From: Melastoma dodecandrum
Lineage: Eukaryota; Streptophyta; Magnoliopsida; Myrtales; Melastomataceae
Length of the DNA: 64,000 nt
NCBI GenBank assembly: GCA_029817715.1
Contig: JARUPY010000387.1
Span: 4,712,001-4,776,000, forward strand
Direction of reading: 5' to 3'
The position numbers were made by a program, and so were the translations under genes. Positions 47,365-60,287 of the stretch are shown in pieces (the first letter of the stretch is position 1; every line of letters begins with the position of its first letter). The notes beneath the pieces were generated by a model. The model saw only the letters and a list, made by a program, of their open reading frames with translations, was not told where the DNA came from and made no database searches.

Positions 47365-47895
47365 ATGTTCACACATAAAATGGCCTTTGCAGAATCATTG
47401 ATAAAACGTCTTCAATTAATTACAAGACTATTGCTTATGAGAACAAAACTACCAGTATATGTTTGGGGACATGCTATTTTGTACGCGGCAGTGTTAATTC
47501 GCATCAGACCTACAAATTATAACGAGGACTCCCCTTTGGAAATGGTTTATGGTCAGGAACCAAATATATCTCATATAAAAATTTTCGGGTGTACCGTATA
47601 CGTACCCATTGCTCCACCACAACGCACAAAGATTGGACACCAAAGGAGATTGGTGATATATGTCGGATATAAATCACCGTCTATAATTAAATATTTAGAA
47701 CCATTGACGAGAGATATATTTACGGCACGTTTTGCCGATCGTCAATTTGATGAAATGACATTTCCAACATTGAAAGGGGAACATAAGCAGTTGAAAAAGG
47801 AAATAATCTGGCGTGAGTTATCATTGGCTCAGTATGTCCTCGCACAAAACAATTTGAACTCGAAATTCAGAAAATTATTCACTTGCAAAATTTAG
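47365..47895 (+). pseudogene. Copia integrase C-terminal fragment
   Basis: Frame 1 reads AFAESLIKRLQ, then LPVYVWGHAILYAAVLIRIRP and SPLEMVYGQEPNISHIKIFGC, the hallmark end of the Copia integrase core and its GKGY-like C-terminus. The catalytic D,D,E part lies upstream and is missing. Confidence 0.85.
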
Positions 47896-48299
47896 CAAAT
47901 CAATTGTCAGATGCTTTTATTGACCCTAAGAAAGTGACTAAGTGTTGTATTTCAGCTGCAAATGCTCCAATAAAAATGATGTCCTTGAAGGACAACCTAA
48001 TATTGCTAATGAGCCTAAAATACAGGTGAAACGTGGTAGACCGGTCGGTTCCAAAGATAAAAATCCTTGGAAAAGAAAGGAAATAAAGACTCAAACTAAG
48101 GAAACAGTTACTCCACAAGAGCCTCCAGTCAAAAGAGTCAAATGTACCTGAAAATGAAGAGATCTCTATAAACTATGTTTTGACTGGAAAAAGATGGAAT
48201 CGAGATGAAATCGACGTCGATGAAAATTTTGTATATGCTATACCATGCGATATTGTAAATGAAGACGATGATATTGAACCAAAGTCTGTTGAAGAATGA

Positions 48300-49375
48300 A
48301 GACAAAGAAATGATTGGTCAAAATGGAAAGATGCGATTGAAGCAGAATTAAAATCACTCGCAAAACATAAAGTTTTTGGACCTGTAGTTTGTACAAATGA
48401 AGGTATAAAACCGATCGGTTACAAATGGGCATTCGTACGAAAAAAAAATGAAAAAAATGATATTGTCAGATATAAGGCACGATTTGTTGCCCATAGATTC
48501 TCATAGAAACCTGGTATTGATTATGAGGAGACATATTCTCCCGTGGTGGATACAACAACATTTAGATATCTGATAAGTTTATCAATTCATGAAAAATTGG
48601 AAATGCAATTGATGGATGTCGTTGCAGCATACTTATATGGCTCTCTTGAGAACGACATATACATGAAACTCCCTAAAGGATTCAAAATGCCAAAAGCATA
48701 TAATTTAGATCGTCGAGACCTTTATCGGTCAAATTATGCATATCTCTAATGTATTGAAATAATCTGGAAGTATGTGGTATAAACGTCTTAGTGAATATTT
48801 ATTGAAAAATGGATATCAAAATGATCCAATATGTTCATGTGTATTTATTAAGAGATTTGGATCATAATTTGTAATAATTTTATGTTGACGATCTGAATAT
48901 TATTGGAATAACTGATGAATTGTCTGAAACAGTTGATTACCTCAAGAAAGAATTTGAGATGAAAGATCTCGGGAAAACAAATCTATGTCTTGGCTTGTAG
49001 ATTGAGCATTTAGAGAATGAAATTTTTATCCAACAATCTGCTTATACATCGAAAGTGTTAAAAATATTTTATATAGATAAAGCGCATCCCTTGAGTAGTC
49101 CAATGGTCGTGAGATCGCTTGTTGTAAATAAAGACCGATTTCAACCTCGAATGGATGATGAAGAACTAATTGGTCATGAAGTACCACATCTTAGTGCTAT
49201 TGGGATACTGATGTATCTTGCTAGTCAGACTAGACATGCTATATCATTTGCAGTGAATTTATTAGCGAGATACCGACGAGGAGACATTGGAATGAAATTA
49301 AACACATTTTTTGATATCTTCGAGGAACTATGGACATGGGATTGTATTATCAGTATATCCCATAAGCAGAATTAA
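48300..49375 (+). pseudogene. Copia reverse transcriptase, broken
   Basis: Motifs in order: WSKWKDAIEAELKSL (about 48318), PIGYKWAFVRKKNEK, RYKARFVAHRFS followed by a stop, GIDYEETYSPVVDTTTFR, MQLMDVVAAYLYGSLENDIYM, then a frame break. FYVDDLNIIG (about 48881) is the active site, with YVDD retained. GKTNLCLGL is followed by a stop, and SAIGILMYLASQTRHAIS closes the domain. Frames 1, 3 and 2 are used in different parts. Confidence 0.85.
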
Positions 49376-49465
49376 TTGGATACGCAGATACGGAATATTT
49401 ATTCGACCCTATCTCAAACATGATATTTATTTACATGTGGTGGTACTGCTATATTCTAGAGATCT

Positions 49466-49846
49466 ATGAAACAAATAATTACTGACACATCATCTAACTA
49501 TTCTGAGATTATTGCAATTCATGAAGCCAGTAGAGAATGTGTCTGGTTGAGATCAATTATACATCACATTCGAGAGTCATGCAACTTATCCGTAAATAAG
49601 AATTCCCCAATAATTTTATATGAGGTTAATGCTGCATGCATTGCTCAATTATTAAAAGTGATCGAACGAAGTATATATCTCCGAAATTCTTTTTCACCCA
49701 TGATCTCTAGAAAAGTAGTGATATTGATGTTCAATAAATACGTTTATCTGAAAAATCTGGCAGATTTATTCACAAAGGCTTTGCCTATAATAATTTTTGA
49801 AAGGCTAGTTAATATTGAAATGCCCAAACTTGAATATTTAAAGTGA
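49466..49846 (+). pseudogene. Copia RNase H fragment
   Basis: SSNYSEIIAIHEASRECVWL resembles the S-S-T-E-A-E-Y-x-A and E-x-x-W-L motifs of Copia RNase H. LADLFTKALP is the signature end. The first Asp-containing strand is missing or unrecognisable. The polypurine tract follows directly. Confidence 0.8.
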
Positions 49847-50170
49847 AGTTACTAAGAGGGGGAGTAAACATACTTAACTGTTTCTTCCTTTAACATGGTT
49901 TTTTCCCACGGGATTTTTCTGGAAAGACGAGTCCGTAAAGAATATTTTAAACATAGTGTGAATGCCCATTTATTATAGTCATTTATTATTTATTCCGTTA
50001 CAATTCTTTAGATTCTTAAAACCTTTATAAATAGAATGGATATCTATTATATACGTATGATCTCGGAAATTAAGCAATTCTCCCTATTTTCTATTCATAT
50101 TCTTTCGTTTTCCTTCTTTCTTTTTTCCGTTCTTTATTTTACAACGAAAATAATATTTTCATAAACCTAA

Positions 50171-51881
50171 ATTTTCTAAAAGATTAAAATCGTTCGTTCG
50201 AACCCAACCCGACCTGCTTTTTCTCATCTTGTTGAATTTTATATCCCAATCATTATTACCCAAATTCGGCCATTGCGGTCACGTCCCCAATCTAAAATGT
50301 CTGAATTTCTAAAATAGCTTCTTCCTCCCCAGTTCTTTGCCGATAAGCCAAGCTACACAAATCCTCCTCCCCCCCCCCAACCCAAAACAGCTCAAAAAAC
50401 CCCCCTTTGAGCGCTCCCTCCCTCCTCTTCTCTCCCCGACGGTATCTCTCCCCCTGCCCTCCCTCTTGTCTAGTTTCTGTGGGTGTCTGGCAGCTGGGCA
50501 TAATGCGTGCAAGCTAGGACTTTTTTTTTTGTGGGCGTTGTCGTAGTATCGTTGTAAAAGGTTGTGGGTTTGTGTTAGTTTTGTTGATTTCTTAGTGGGT
50601 CAGTGCCTTCCCTTTTTTTGGGTTATGGTTGCATATGAGAGTTAGCTTGATTAGGGATGAAGGTCCGATCTTTTCGTGTTTTGGGGCTTACATTCTGTTA
50701 TAGGTTTCGGTCAGTTACATGGGTTTCCGGTCTCAAGCTGCTGCTGCCGTGGCTGCTTCCGTTTTCGTTTGGGGTGAAGGTGGTAGTCGTTGTTGTTTCC
50801 TCCTGGAAGTCCTGTTTGTTTTAGGCCTGCTTTCCAGCATTATTATGTTGATTGTCTGCCCGAACTTGTGGTTGTTCTTGACAATTGTTTGAGCCAGTGA
50901 ATAGTTTGGTAACTTGGAACTTGGGGTATATTCAGTGCTCTTTCTTAACATTCTCATGGGAACTTAAATTCATTAAAGCTCGGGTCGTGTTTTCCGGTGA
51001 CACTCCTTGTTAAGGATATGCCTTGGGAAAATGGATTGAGTGAGCTGTTTAGCTTTGCTATTGTCAAGACAGCGGTTTTTCAAAATTCCTGAAATCTGTC
51101 TCAAATATTTGTCAAGAGTTTCCTTTCCCTTTAACCCTCATCTCCACACACAGTGGAGTCAATCTGATGGGCTGTTTTCTTACCAAGTTAATTCAGTTAA
51201 TCTTTATCCATTTTCCTATCTAGATATATTTTCTGGGCGATTAGCTCAGCATTCCCGTTACAAGTTTTCCAGGAGCAGAGTGTGCCATTGGCAAATGCTG
51301 CCACACTAATCATAACAAAATATTTTCTTGGTACACACTTTCAGTTTTTCGGAAGCTTTACTGTTCTTGTTATAATCTGTCAGTACAATGTAATTGGCGG
51401 GTGCTTGATTTTGATAGATTGTTTCTTAGGGTAACTCATTTGCTATGGCATTTTGAGAGGTTATCTGTTGAAGCAAAATTTTCTTCTTCTGTTTTCTCTG
51501 CAAGTATATAGAGCGAAACTTGGCATATCAGTAACGTTGGCCAACTACAGATATGCAAAGGGGGAAAGTCCCTTTGCGTAAGTTGGCTTGGGTAAAGCTG
51601 CAGGCCCCTCCCCAGCCCCACCAACCATCTCTGCCTGAGCCAGGAACCACTTTCTGCATTAAAGATGCCTGTTTCTGCATCAAGCATACCACTTTTCTCT
51701 TCGAGTATTGAACTTTGATTTTTTTCCTTATCTGCTTCCTTTTTCAAAGATAGATCTCCACAATGCAAGGATCCAATTGGAAATCATAACTTGCTTTCTT
51801 AACAGTTATATTAAATAAAATATTCTCTTGTGGTTTCATATTTACAGTCTTCTTATTGGAATTACATACATTCATGCACAG
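50171..51881. other. Promoter and 5' leader region of the NAC050/052-like gene
   Basis: A pyrimidine-rich stretch (about 50330-50470) resembles a plant 5' UTR. The long gap to the start codon at 51882, which directly follows a CACAG acceptor-like sequence, suggests a 5' UTR intron. No other gene is supported. Confidence 0.4.
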
Positions 51882-54440
51882 ATGGGTCCTGAGACCATGA
51901 CCCTGTCAACTTCTGTGGCGGCTACTGCTCTATCTGCCGAAAATACTAGTCCCACTGCCCTGGCTCCTGGATTTAGGTTCCATCCAACTGACGAAGAATT
52001 GGTTGTCTACTATCTAAAACGCAAAGTTTGTGGAAAATCCTTCCGATTTGATGTCATCGCAGATGTAGATATTTACAAGACAGAGCCATGGGACCTCACA
52101 GGTCATTAGTTCTGTGTGGTTTGATTCATCAGTTAGCTTATGTCTACCCTTAGAAATTTCTGATCTGGAACTGCCATTAGCATGCGGCGCTTTTGTCTGA
52201 CTTTTCCATTTCTTGATTGCTGACGTAGTATACCTCTATCGGTCCTTATTTTTCATTTGTATTTGAGTGATCTGATGTCAACCATTCCAGGTTATAGTCA
52301 ATTATTCCCCGTAACTATGAAGTAATTTTCTTTTAGCCGTTTCTTCTGATAAATTTAGGCAAATCTAAGTTAAAGACTAGGGATCAGGAATGGTACTTCT
52401 TCAGCGCTCTGGATAAGAAGTATGGTAATGGTGGTAGAATGAATAGAGCTACAAGCACGGGATATTGGAAGGCTACTGGGAATGACCGTTTCGTTCAACA
52501 TGATTCCCGCGTTGTTGGTTTGAAAAAGACACTTGTCTTCCACCATGGTCGAGCACCCCAGGGGGAACGGACTAATTGGGTAATGCACGAGTATCGTCTA
52601 GCTGAAGAAGAATTGGATAAGTGTGTTTCTCAAACGGTATTTTCCTGACACTTTGTTGCATGATACAGAGCGGTGTTTCTTCTGTTAAATATTAGATGCT
52701 ACCCAGAGTTGTTTTGAAAAGAGAAAAATAAATGTATAAATTGACTTTCCATGCTTGTGAATGACTTAAGTACTTAAAAGTTAAAATGCTCAAGGTAATT
52801 CATTGTACCCCCGGGATCTATATTTTCTTTTTCCCATTTTCCTGACCTGATGTTTATTTGAGGACCTTTTTCGTGTTCCACAAGAAATGCAAATAGAGAA
52901 GTCGTTTTAAGCCCTTTAAGCATTTTGAGTGATTTTTTGTTCCATTGATCTGACATATGATTGCCAAAAGCCACTTTTGATTAATTATTTCAAAAATGAC
53001 AAAGCTAGCCCTTGTGCTGGAAATGATCATTTATGTCAGAGCCGGTATTCTCACTGCAGTCTATTCTATATTATCATTCCAGGAACCCTATGTACTCTGT
53101 CGAATCTTTCATAAGGCCAATCTTGGCCCACCAACTGGGAATCGTTATGCTCCTTTTGTTGAGGAGGAATGGGATCGTGAAACAGATATAGTCCCTGGAT
53201 TAATCCCAAGTTGCAGGGAAGAGAAAGGAGAGGAAGTGAAGAATCAAGAAAATGGCGCTATTCAGGTCTGTGCGGTTTGATAGTTAAAAAATGTGAACAC
53301 GTCATTCCCAAGAGATACTTTGCGTTGTCTTCTGTTAGTGTTTTGTTGATGGGTGAAAAATGGTCTACTACCGATCTTTTGAATTGTTGAAGTGTGATTA
53401 GTATTGACTTGGCCTTCATAATGAGTGATATGCATAACCATTCTCATAAGAGGAGCAAGACCCTAGACAGATGTTGAGTCTTCTGATTTCGGTCTAACTA
53501 TCGAATGTTTTACACTCCAGATTAAGTATCAAGCTTTTAAACTTGAGGATAAGGTGGCGTATTGACCCGAGCTTTTAAGCGGCATTAAATTTATTGATTC
53601 ATATTTGTGTTTGTTTGCATCACATTTATTTTAGTTAACCTGTTCATAATGATGTACGAAACCACACCTGTTGGGTCATATCCGGAAATGAGCTGATGAT
53701 GACGAAATCTTATCTTGTTCATTCTTCATGATGAAAGATTTATCTTCTTCCATGTAATCTGATAAGATTGTAATGCACTGCCACCTGATCCTTACTTTTC
53801 CCTTGTAATAATGCATTAGTCCTGAATATTCATGTTCGAGTCATTATATGTGCATATATGGATGCAATGTGGTTGGCGTTGCTAGGAGATACCATCTATT
53901 GGGACGTGCCTCGGTCACAGTGAACTTCCAGCTAAGACACAATACTTGCTAGCAGTCTGCAAGAGTGAGACTCTGGGTGAAACATTGGAGGATCGTCCCA
54001 CAGAGTGTCCGCCCGTAAGGGAAATGCCAGCGATTCTTCGGTACAAGCGGAAAAGAGACATCGATCTGAACTCGGTCTATTCAACTGTTACTGAAACTTC
54101 ACAGAAGAAAATAAATGATCCTTGCTCATCCACTACCACCACTGCAGCAAGTCCATCTCCAAATTCTTCTATCCCCTTGTCAACATTAGTGGAGTATTCC
54201 CTGTTGGATTCTCTTGAAAATAAGGATAGGGTGAGAAATATGGCCGATAAGACTCCTGCAATGTCACCGGAATCATTGGAATACATTGACAGTTTACAGG
54301 AGGAGATCTACAAGGTTTCCATTGAACGAGAGACCCTAAGGTTGGAAATGCTGAGTATCCGATCCAAGGCTCATGTTCTCCAGGAACAACTTGAGCATCT
54401 GAGGAATGAGAATGAGGAGCTCAAGAGGAAACTCTGTTAG
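51882..54440 (+). CDS. NAC050/NAC052-like transcription factor, four exons
   Basis: Exons 51882-52101, 52359-52636, 53083-53265 and 53886-54440 (GT-AG, phases 1, 0, 0) give 411 residues. The NAC domain is complete: [21 protein letters not shown] (A), [11 protein letters not shown] (B), [14 protein letters not shown] with GYWKATGND (C), [14 protein letters not shown] and [11 protein letters not shown] (D), and [11 protein letters not shown] (E), then the clade-specific [12 protein letters not shown]. The tail has a basic [13 protein letters not shown] segment and a C-terminal coiled coil ([16 protein letters not shown] to EELKRKLC). This layout fits Arabidopsis NAC050/NAC052, which work with histone demethylase JMJ14 in gene silencing and flowering-time control. 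The exact start of exon 4 (53886) is inferred from frame and AG. It is the paralogue of the divergent NAC gene at 36383. Confidence 0.88.
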
Positions 54441-56879
54441 CAATGCTTCATGCAGGTTTGTATGGATAGCATCCCTTCCCGTATTTAACCCTGTTGTATG
54501 TGCTGTAAGACCATCTGATGCATCATCATCCACAGATCTTGTATGTCGTGCTTTAAGTTAATAACCAGCCGAACTGTACTGTTTCATGACATCATTGGCT
54601 GACTGTAGATGTTGATGTGTTTGCCCTAGATTATTTCTTGTAATATCAGCATCCTTTCTGGGACTAATTGTTTGTGGGGTACTTGCCCAAGTAGCTAGCA
54701 AGTGTTGAAGTCCTGGAGCCAAAAATTATTCTGGCGACGCCTGCAGGTGGTTTTCTTATCCTTGCACCCAGATTTGATTTGGCATCTGTGAGCATCTTGG
54801 CTAGCCTGCAGTTGTTCTGATCGACAAACCTTTCCGCAAATTTCCTCTGCGAGACACTAATAATCTGCTGGTAGCATAACCACTTCTGGCTTTATATTTT
54901 TAGCAGCTAGTGTCTGAAACAAACTAAACATGGCTGAAAAGGTCAAGATGAAAAGTGTACAATTTCATGCTTTGGGAATTTTCACCTTGTTCATTTCGAT
55001 TTGTGATATAATTGCTTCCTTTTACATCAGATTGACTTCATCCTTCTGGCCATAATTGGAAGTCTTTTTGTGTTCTTGTATTTAACTAGACTGAAAGAAG
55101 AAAGAAAGCCATTGTAGTGTCAGGATCTTCCGCAGGGTCGATCTGAGCTTTATTCATTCATGTGACTCAAGCTCGGACCTTGAATCATTTGTTGATCTCT
55201 TTTTTATTATTGTGGGAGGAGTTAGGCCTGCCTGTCTGTGAGTGCTTGTCTTTTGTGTTTGCTTTTCTCCCAGCATCGATATCATAGAAAAATCTGAGCA
55301 CCATACCTTATGAGCTTTTTGTCGTTGTTGTTGCCTGCATTTGTTGTAAGAACGAGGGGAGGAAAAGGAAATGGCTGGCGGAGGAAGTAGGTCGATCCAT
55401 TGCCGGGAAAGGAGGCAGAGGCAATGATCTTTTGGAAAACGGGGGAAGTGGGTTTGATCCTGAGACGGGAATTTACCATGGCTGAATGAGGACGAGAAGA
55501 TTCTGGTTGTGCCCGAGCTCGACACGGCCACTTACATGCTTTTCGTACCGGTGAGAATTGACTGCCCTGAGTCGAATGCCGATTTCATCGATGCTTCAGC
55601 GAACTGCCAATTAAGCTTCAAGCATTTCCGGCAGTCGATGACCTTGGAAATCAGACCCAATAATGGTCCCTTGAAATATTCATTTAGAAAGAGCACTGTT
55701 ATTCGTGGAATCACAAAATAGGGCGATTTTGTGATGCTTCCAAATAAATAAAGAAATCAAATTAACAATGATGCTTCCATTTTCAATTTATAAAATAAGA
55801 TTATCAAGCCAATTGAATTCCATCATTTTTGGATGATGATGATGCAAATCTTACTTAACACTTGTCACATGCCAACTCTTTTTTTACTTATTGCTTGGAT
55901 TTGCAATTAACAAAGCTTTTCTTAAAAAAAACGGAAGGAAATAACATTTCTCCTATAAATTTTATAATTTAAGATAGTTTTTTTTAAAGAGCTTTAAGAA
56001 AACGCTACATCCTTTCAAAAAATATCCATTTTTTCATGAAATTTCACAACGAACTTCATAGATAGAAAAATCATAATAAAAATAAAAACAAGAATATGAA
56101 AACATATTTTTTTTGTAATGATTTTCATCTTGTTAAAATCAATTATGTTATTACTGAAACTTTTTTGACCGTCAAAATTTGTGAGAAAATCATACAAAAA
56201 GCACGTGCTTGTGGAAAAAAATATAAAAAATGATTTATCTAATGGTCTGAATTAAATAATTCGATTATTTTCTTATTATATTATTTTTTATAAAGGGAAT
56301 GACTAGCTTTTGACTCAACCTTGTGGTCAGAGGCTTGTGCCTGATGGGATGTAACGAGATCAACATACTCCAGAATTTGTCAAATGACTTTCTTAATGCT
56401 AGAATAAAATGTCCACGACGGAAACTGATAAAGATCAGTAAATAACAATACCGAGATTTAACGTGAAAGCCTCTTCAATGTGAGGAGTAAAATCACGGCT
56501 CGAAGACACCACCAAAACTTCTACTAAACCAAAAAGTGGGTACAGAAGTGTTCAAACCAAAAACCAGCTCAGAAACTTTTTCCCTATTTAGTGTAACATT
56601 AAGAACTCATCTTGGTAATCATGCACAATCATTTGCATTCATTCCCTATTTACATTACTACATTCATTTGCATTCATTTCGCATGAGTGCTTGCTCATCA
56701 ATACTTGATGCATCAACACATTTATATTTGTTCAATGTCATCACTCTTCAAACATAAAGAACTCGCATGCAAATTCACATCGTATTAAGATTTGGATTGG
56801 ATTATTACTATAATTGAATGACGTCCAAGCATGCAGGTTGACCTCATGGAGTCAATAGCGCTATGAAAAAGGGTTCCAT
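54441..56879. other. 3' flank of NAC gene; no further gene supported
   Basis: The first few hundred bases should be 3' UTR. A stretch near 55360-55720 reads open on both strands (for example WLNEDEKILVVPELDTATYM on plus), but I recognise no domain. From about 55730 the DNA is very AT-rich. Confidence 0.4.
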
Positions 56880-58017
56880 CTACCGATTTGCTTTGACGAT
56901 GGCTTGATGTTCTCAGACCATCAGAACGGGAGTTCGTGCAGCAAAAGCTCGGAGGTCTCTTTCACCTGATTTGTATGGAAGTCGGCCGGTTCCTGCTTCA
57001 GCATCTCATCGCTCGCTGGAATCCTGAGAGCTATACCTTCAAATTTGGTGCATTAGATCTGGCACCGACTTACGAAGAATATGGGGATATATTTGCACTC
57101 CCTCCTCACTCGGGAATCCTCCCCCTTCCCTACGACGACAAGCCAAAGAACTACCTAGCTCGTCTTCTTCAAATCTTTCCAGCAGTTGTACCCAGCTTGT
57201 TCACCGTACAAGGACACATCAACGTTAATGGACTCTTCGAGTTACGTAACACGCCGTATGATCCACGCATGGGAGATGGTCAAGGCTCAGCGATGACATT
57301 TATTCTCTTGTTCACAAGGACGATACTCTACCCATACAGTGAAGCATTACTTAACAAGCGAACAGATTATTTGGCAAATGCGATCCTTGAAGGAAGACCT
57401 TTTCTTCCTAACCTGGTTGGTGAAACAAATTACAACCTCACCCAGATTGCGCACAAAGCTAGAGGGGGTGTGCAAAATCACAAGTTTACGTTCAGCCCGA
57501 CACTGCTCCAAGCATGGTTTTACATCCACATCAACATCACTGGAGAATCATTCAGACGCGAACAGTTTCCAGATTTGCTCAACCGAATATCTCAGTGTGC
57601 TCGACTTTACCCGTACTTTTGCAGGGGTCCGAGCTCTCTTCCACCCTCTAGAGTCAGAGGACTTCTCCCGGATGGTCAAATGCTTTGACATGGACTGGGC
57701 CATCACAAGCTCCCCGATGGAAATTACATTCCGATCGTCGGGATCACATGAACATGCTAATACTGTCCGGCGCGGGTCATGCACCAGTTCGGAGGAACTC
57801 CGCGGATCAGAACAGTACCAACAAAACCATTTGATCCGATCGACCTGGACAGCCCACCACCAAGGGGCGTAATTCGGCGAGCGACGACACACATCGCACG
57901 TGTGTGGATGTCTCTCATTGAGAAAGAGTTCGAGCCTTCCCCAAAATGTCAGGAAGACATTGATTCCCAATCAACTCGTTTCCAGAGGAAGCGCATCATT
58001 CCTTGGGATTGCATTTG
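56880..58017 (+). pseudogene. DUF7745 / plant-mobile-domain-like region
   Basis: Open to 57688 in one frame and continued in others. LIARWNPESYTFKFG and LDLAPTYEEYGDIFALPP correspond to the W-x-P-x-x-x-x-F-x-F and T-x-E-E-Y motifs of the DUF7745/aminotransferase-like plant mobile domain often found upstream of Gypsy gag. Its role in the element is not known. No Met starts the conserved part, so an upstream exon or start has been lost. Confidence 0.6.
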
Positions 58018-58229
58018 AAGACTGATTCTATCATAACGGGCTTGTAAGCCCATTTCATCTTATATTCGTTAAGCTTTTTAGTACTCTTTGTAATGAACTT
58101 CAGTTTAGACGATGTTTCACTGACTTGCTTTCTCTCACTTGGATTAAATTCATTGTAATTACAATCCAATCCTTGCATTAGACATAATCATGCTTCACTA
58201 CATATCACGCATCCAAGACGAGTTCACAA

Positions 58230-59113
58230 TTGAGCCTGATTCAATTCTTATTTCCATTTCAAGGTATCAAAATTAATCTCCCGAGGACACAGTCGTTCGA
58301 GCTGCGAAGCCGGACGATACGGATGGCTAGCTTTGGAGTGTCCTCTTCTGATATGACAATGCCCAACAGTGAGCATCCGCGACGACCGTCCATTCAGCTC
58401 CAATCGCCATCGGGTCTACGTCAACAGCAACACCCATGGTCTCCGTGGAAACTTTTCCGCCACTATCTTCTCAAGTTTAGGTATTCACTGCTCCGGAGAT
58501 GCACTCAACAATGCCAACCATTGCGCCATCTGTGTCCATTTCATCCGGCCCAGAACGCTGACAACTCCCTAGGGAGCAGGGTGGAATCCCTTTTTGCAGA
58601 GTTATCATCCTTGAGGGCGATGTTAGCTGATGTGCTGCAATGGCAACTGACGGTCACACCTCCCGTTACACAAAACCCGTACCTGCCACCCCTGGGTCCT
58701 CCGTGCCGACTAACGCATCGTCTGCATTTAACTCCTACTTCACCCCTGTCAGTGGAGTGAGAGCCGGGAATGCACCAGCCTTCAACCCGTATACACCTCC
58801 AGACATGGCTGGATCATCTACCGTGACATATCCTTTCATGCCGTCGTACTACTCACAATCATTTGCACCAGGGCCAACTCCCTACTTGCCAGCGACATTC
58901 GGGCCAACTCCCTACCAGTTAGCGCCACTTGGGCGAACTCCTTGTGTTCCTGTCGCCACTACAGCCCCAGCTCCACATGTGGAATTGGTTGTGTCAAACC
59001 CAATAAACCTTAATGCGACCAATGTGTATTCGGTGAACAGCAGTAGGCCGACGCTTTTGAGACAAGACTCTAGGCTAGGATTGCTCTATGCAAGAAGAAG
59101 AGGCTCGTCGTAA
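58230..59113 (+). pseudogene. Gypsy B Pro-rich linker region
   Basis: Two overlapping open frames (58230-58760, 58640-59113). The second is rich in Pro/Thr/Tyr with repeated GPTPY/GRTPC words (about 58870-58945), a low-complexity linker of the kind seen before gag domains in such elements. Confidence 0.45.
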
Positions 59114-59128
59114 GATGAGGATGGAAGA

Positions 59129-60287
59129 ATGCCTCAATGCCATTTAGGAGCACCGAGCTCACAACTAGGAGTATGCCAACTACCAAGTCCCCCAGATTTG
59201 TGCCCCGCCAAATTTAAAATGCCCGAATTTGAGAAGTTTTGTGGAAACGGCTGTCCGGAGTTACATCTGAAGCACTTTTGCCACAAGATGGTTGTGTACC
59301 CGGCAGATGATAAGTTTCGCATAGTCATATTCCAAAAAAGCTTAGCGGAGTCGCCGCTGCATTGGTACTATACCAAGGATGTGAGCCAGTATGCAACATT
59401 CAAGGAGCTGGCCCTCGACTTCCTCAATTACTACAGTTTCAATGTAGAGATGGCACCCACCTGCTCTGCAAGAAAAAGAGCTGAGAGACGAGTTCTTCCA
59501 ACTCCTCCCGCGCGAGTACTTACCTTACATGATCGGTCAGACCATATCAACCTTCGCCCAAGCGGTCATCAACGCCGATAAACTCGATGGGGCAAGCCGA
59601 GACGGGCTAATTCCTCCCCTTTTAGTGAAGCCAGCATCAAACCAAAGTCAAAGGAGCTCGTCGCGGCTGCAGAGCACAATAAACAATTAATGAAGGCAGT
59701 TATGCGCCGACTTCGTATGCGTCGAAGTCGTACGCCGCAGTTACCAGTAGACCCCCCGTGCCTGTGGCGGCCAGTCCCAGACCGCCCGCTCCCGTGATGA
59801 TACACCAGCAGCCAAGGCCTGCGCAACAAGAATGTCCTCGATGCAGACTGGAGGACCTGGTTCCGACTCCCGATCCATTAGATGTCATGTTCACCCGGCT
59901 GAGAGACAACGGCTTCATCACAACTGTGGATCCCAAACCGGCCAACCCTCTTCTTTTGGCTACAACCCCAAGGCGAGTTGTCAATATCATTCTGGAGCAC
60001 TGGGACACGACACCAAGGATTATATCGCGCTCAAATTTAAGATTCAGAACTTGTTGGACGACGGCGTCATTACGTTCGCCACACCGGCCACGACTCCAAA
60101 TGTTATGAGCAACCCATTGCCCGAGCACGTCAACTATGTCGGGGCAAGCCCCTTTGCGCCGCTGACTGATCATGAAGAAGAGGTGCATTTACATGAGGTG
60201 GAGCAAAAGATCACCGAACATGCCAATGTAGCTAAGCTCAATCGGGGACGAGGTTGGAGACGCCGATCCCGCATGCGCACTCACTAA
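59129..60287 (+). pseudogene. Gypsy B gag with zinc-knuckle-like motif
   Basis: 59215-59450 carries MPEFEKFCGNGCPELHLKHF and SPLHWYYTKDVSQYATFKEL, the standard plant Gypsy gag core. The frame is then lost, and around 59970-60070 the frame of 59832 shows CQYHSGALGHDTKDYIALK, a degenerate C-H-H knuckle with its last Cys changed to Tyr, followed by KIQNLLDDGVITF as in other members. Confidence 0.75.

Larger units (their letters stand above)
47321..50170 (+). mobile_element. 5'-truncated, decayed Ty1/Copia retrotransposon
   Basis: Integrase C-terminus, RT and RNase H follow in Copia order, then a polypurine tract (AAGAGGGGGAG, 49854-49864) and LTR-like DNA with CCTTTAACATGG and TTTTTTCCCACGGGATTTTTC, words typical of Copia LTRs, and a TATA-like CTTTATAAATAG near 50021. 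The 5' LTR, gag, protease and the first part of integrase are missing, cut at the EPRV-2 junction. Several frame changes and stops are present. The right border of the LTR is estimated. Confidence 0.85.

Noticed and set aside
55360..55721. Possible small gene after the NAC gene
   Set aside because: Open on both strands but without recognisable domain or splice support.
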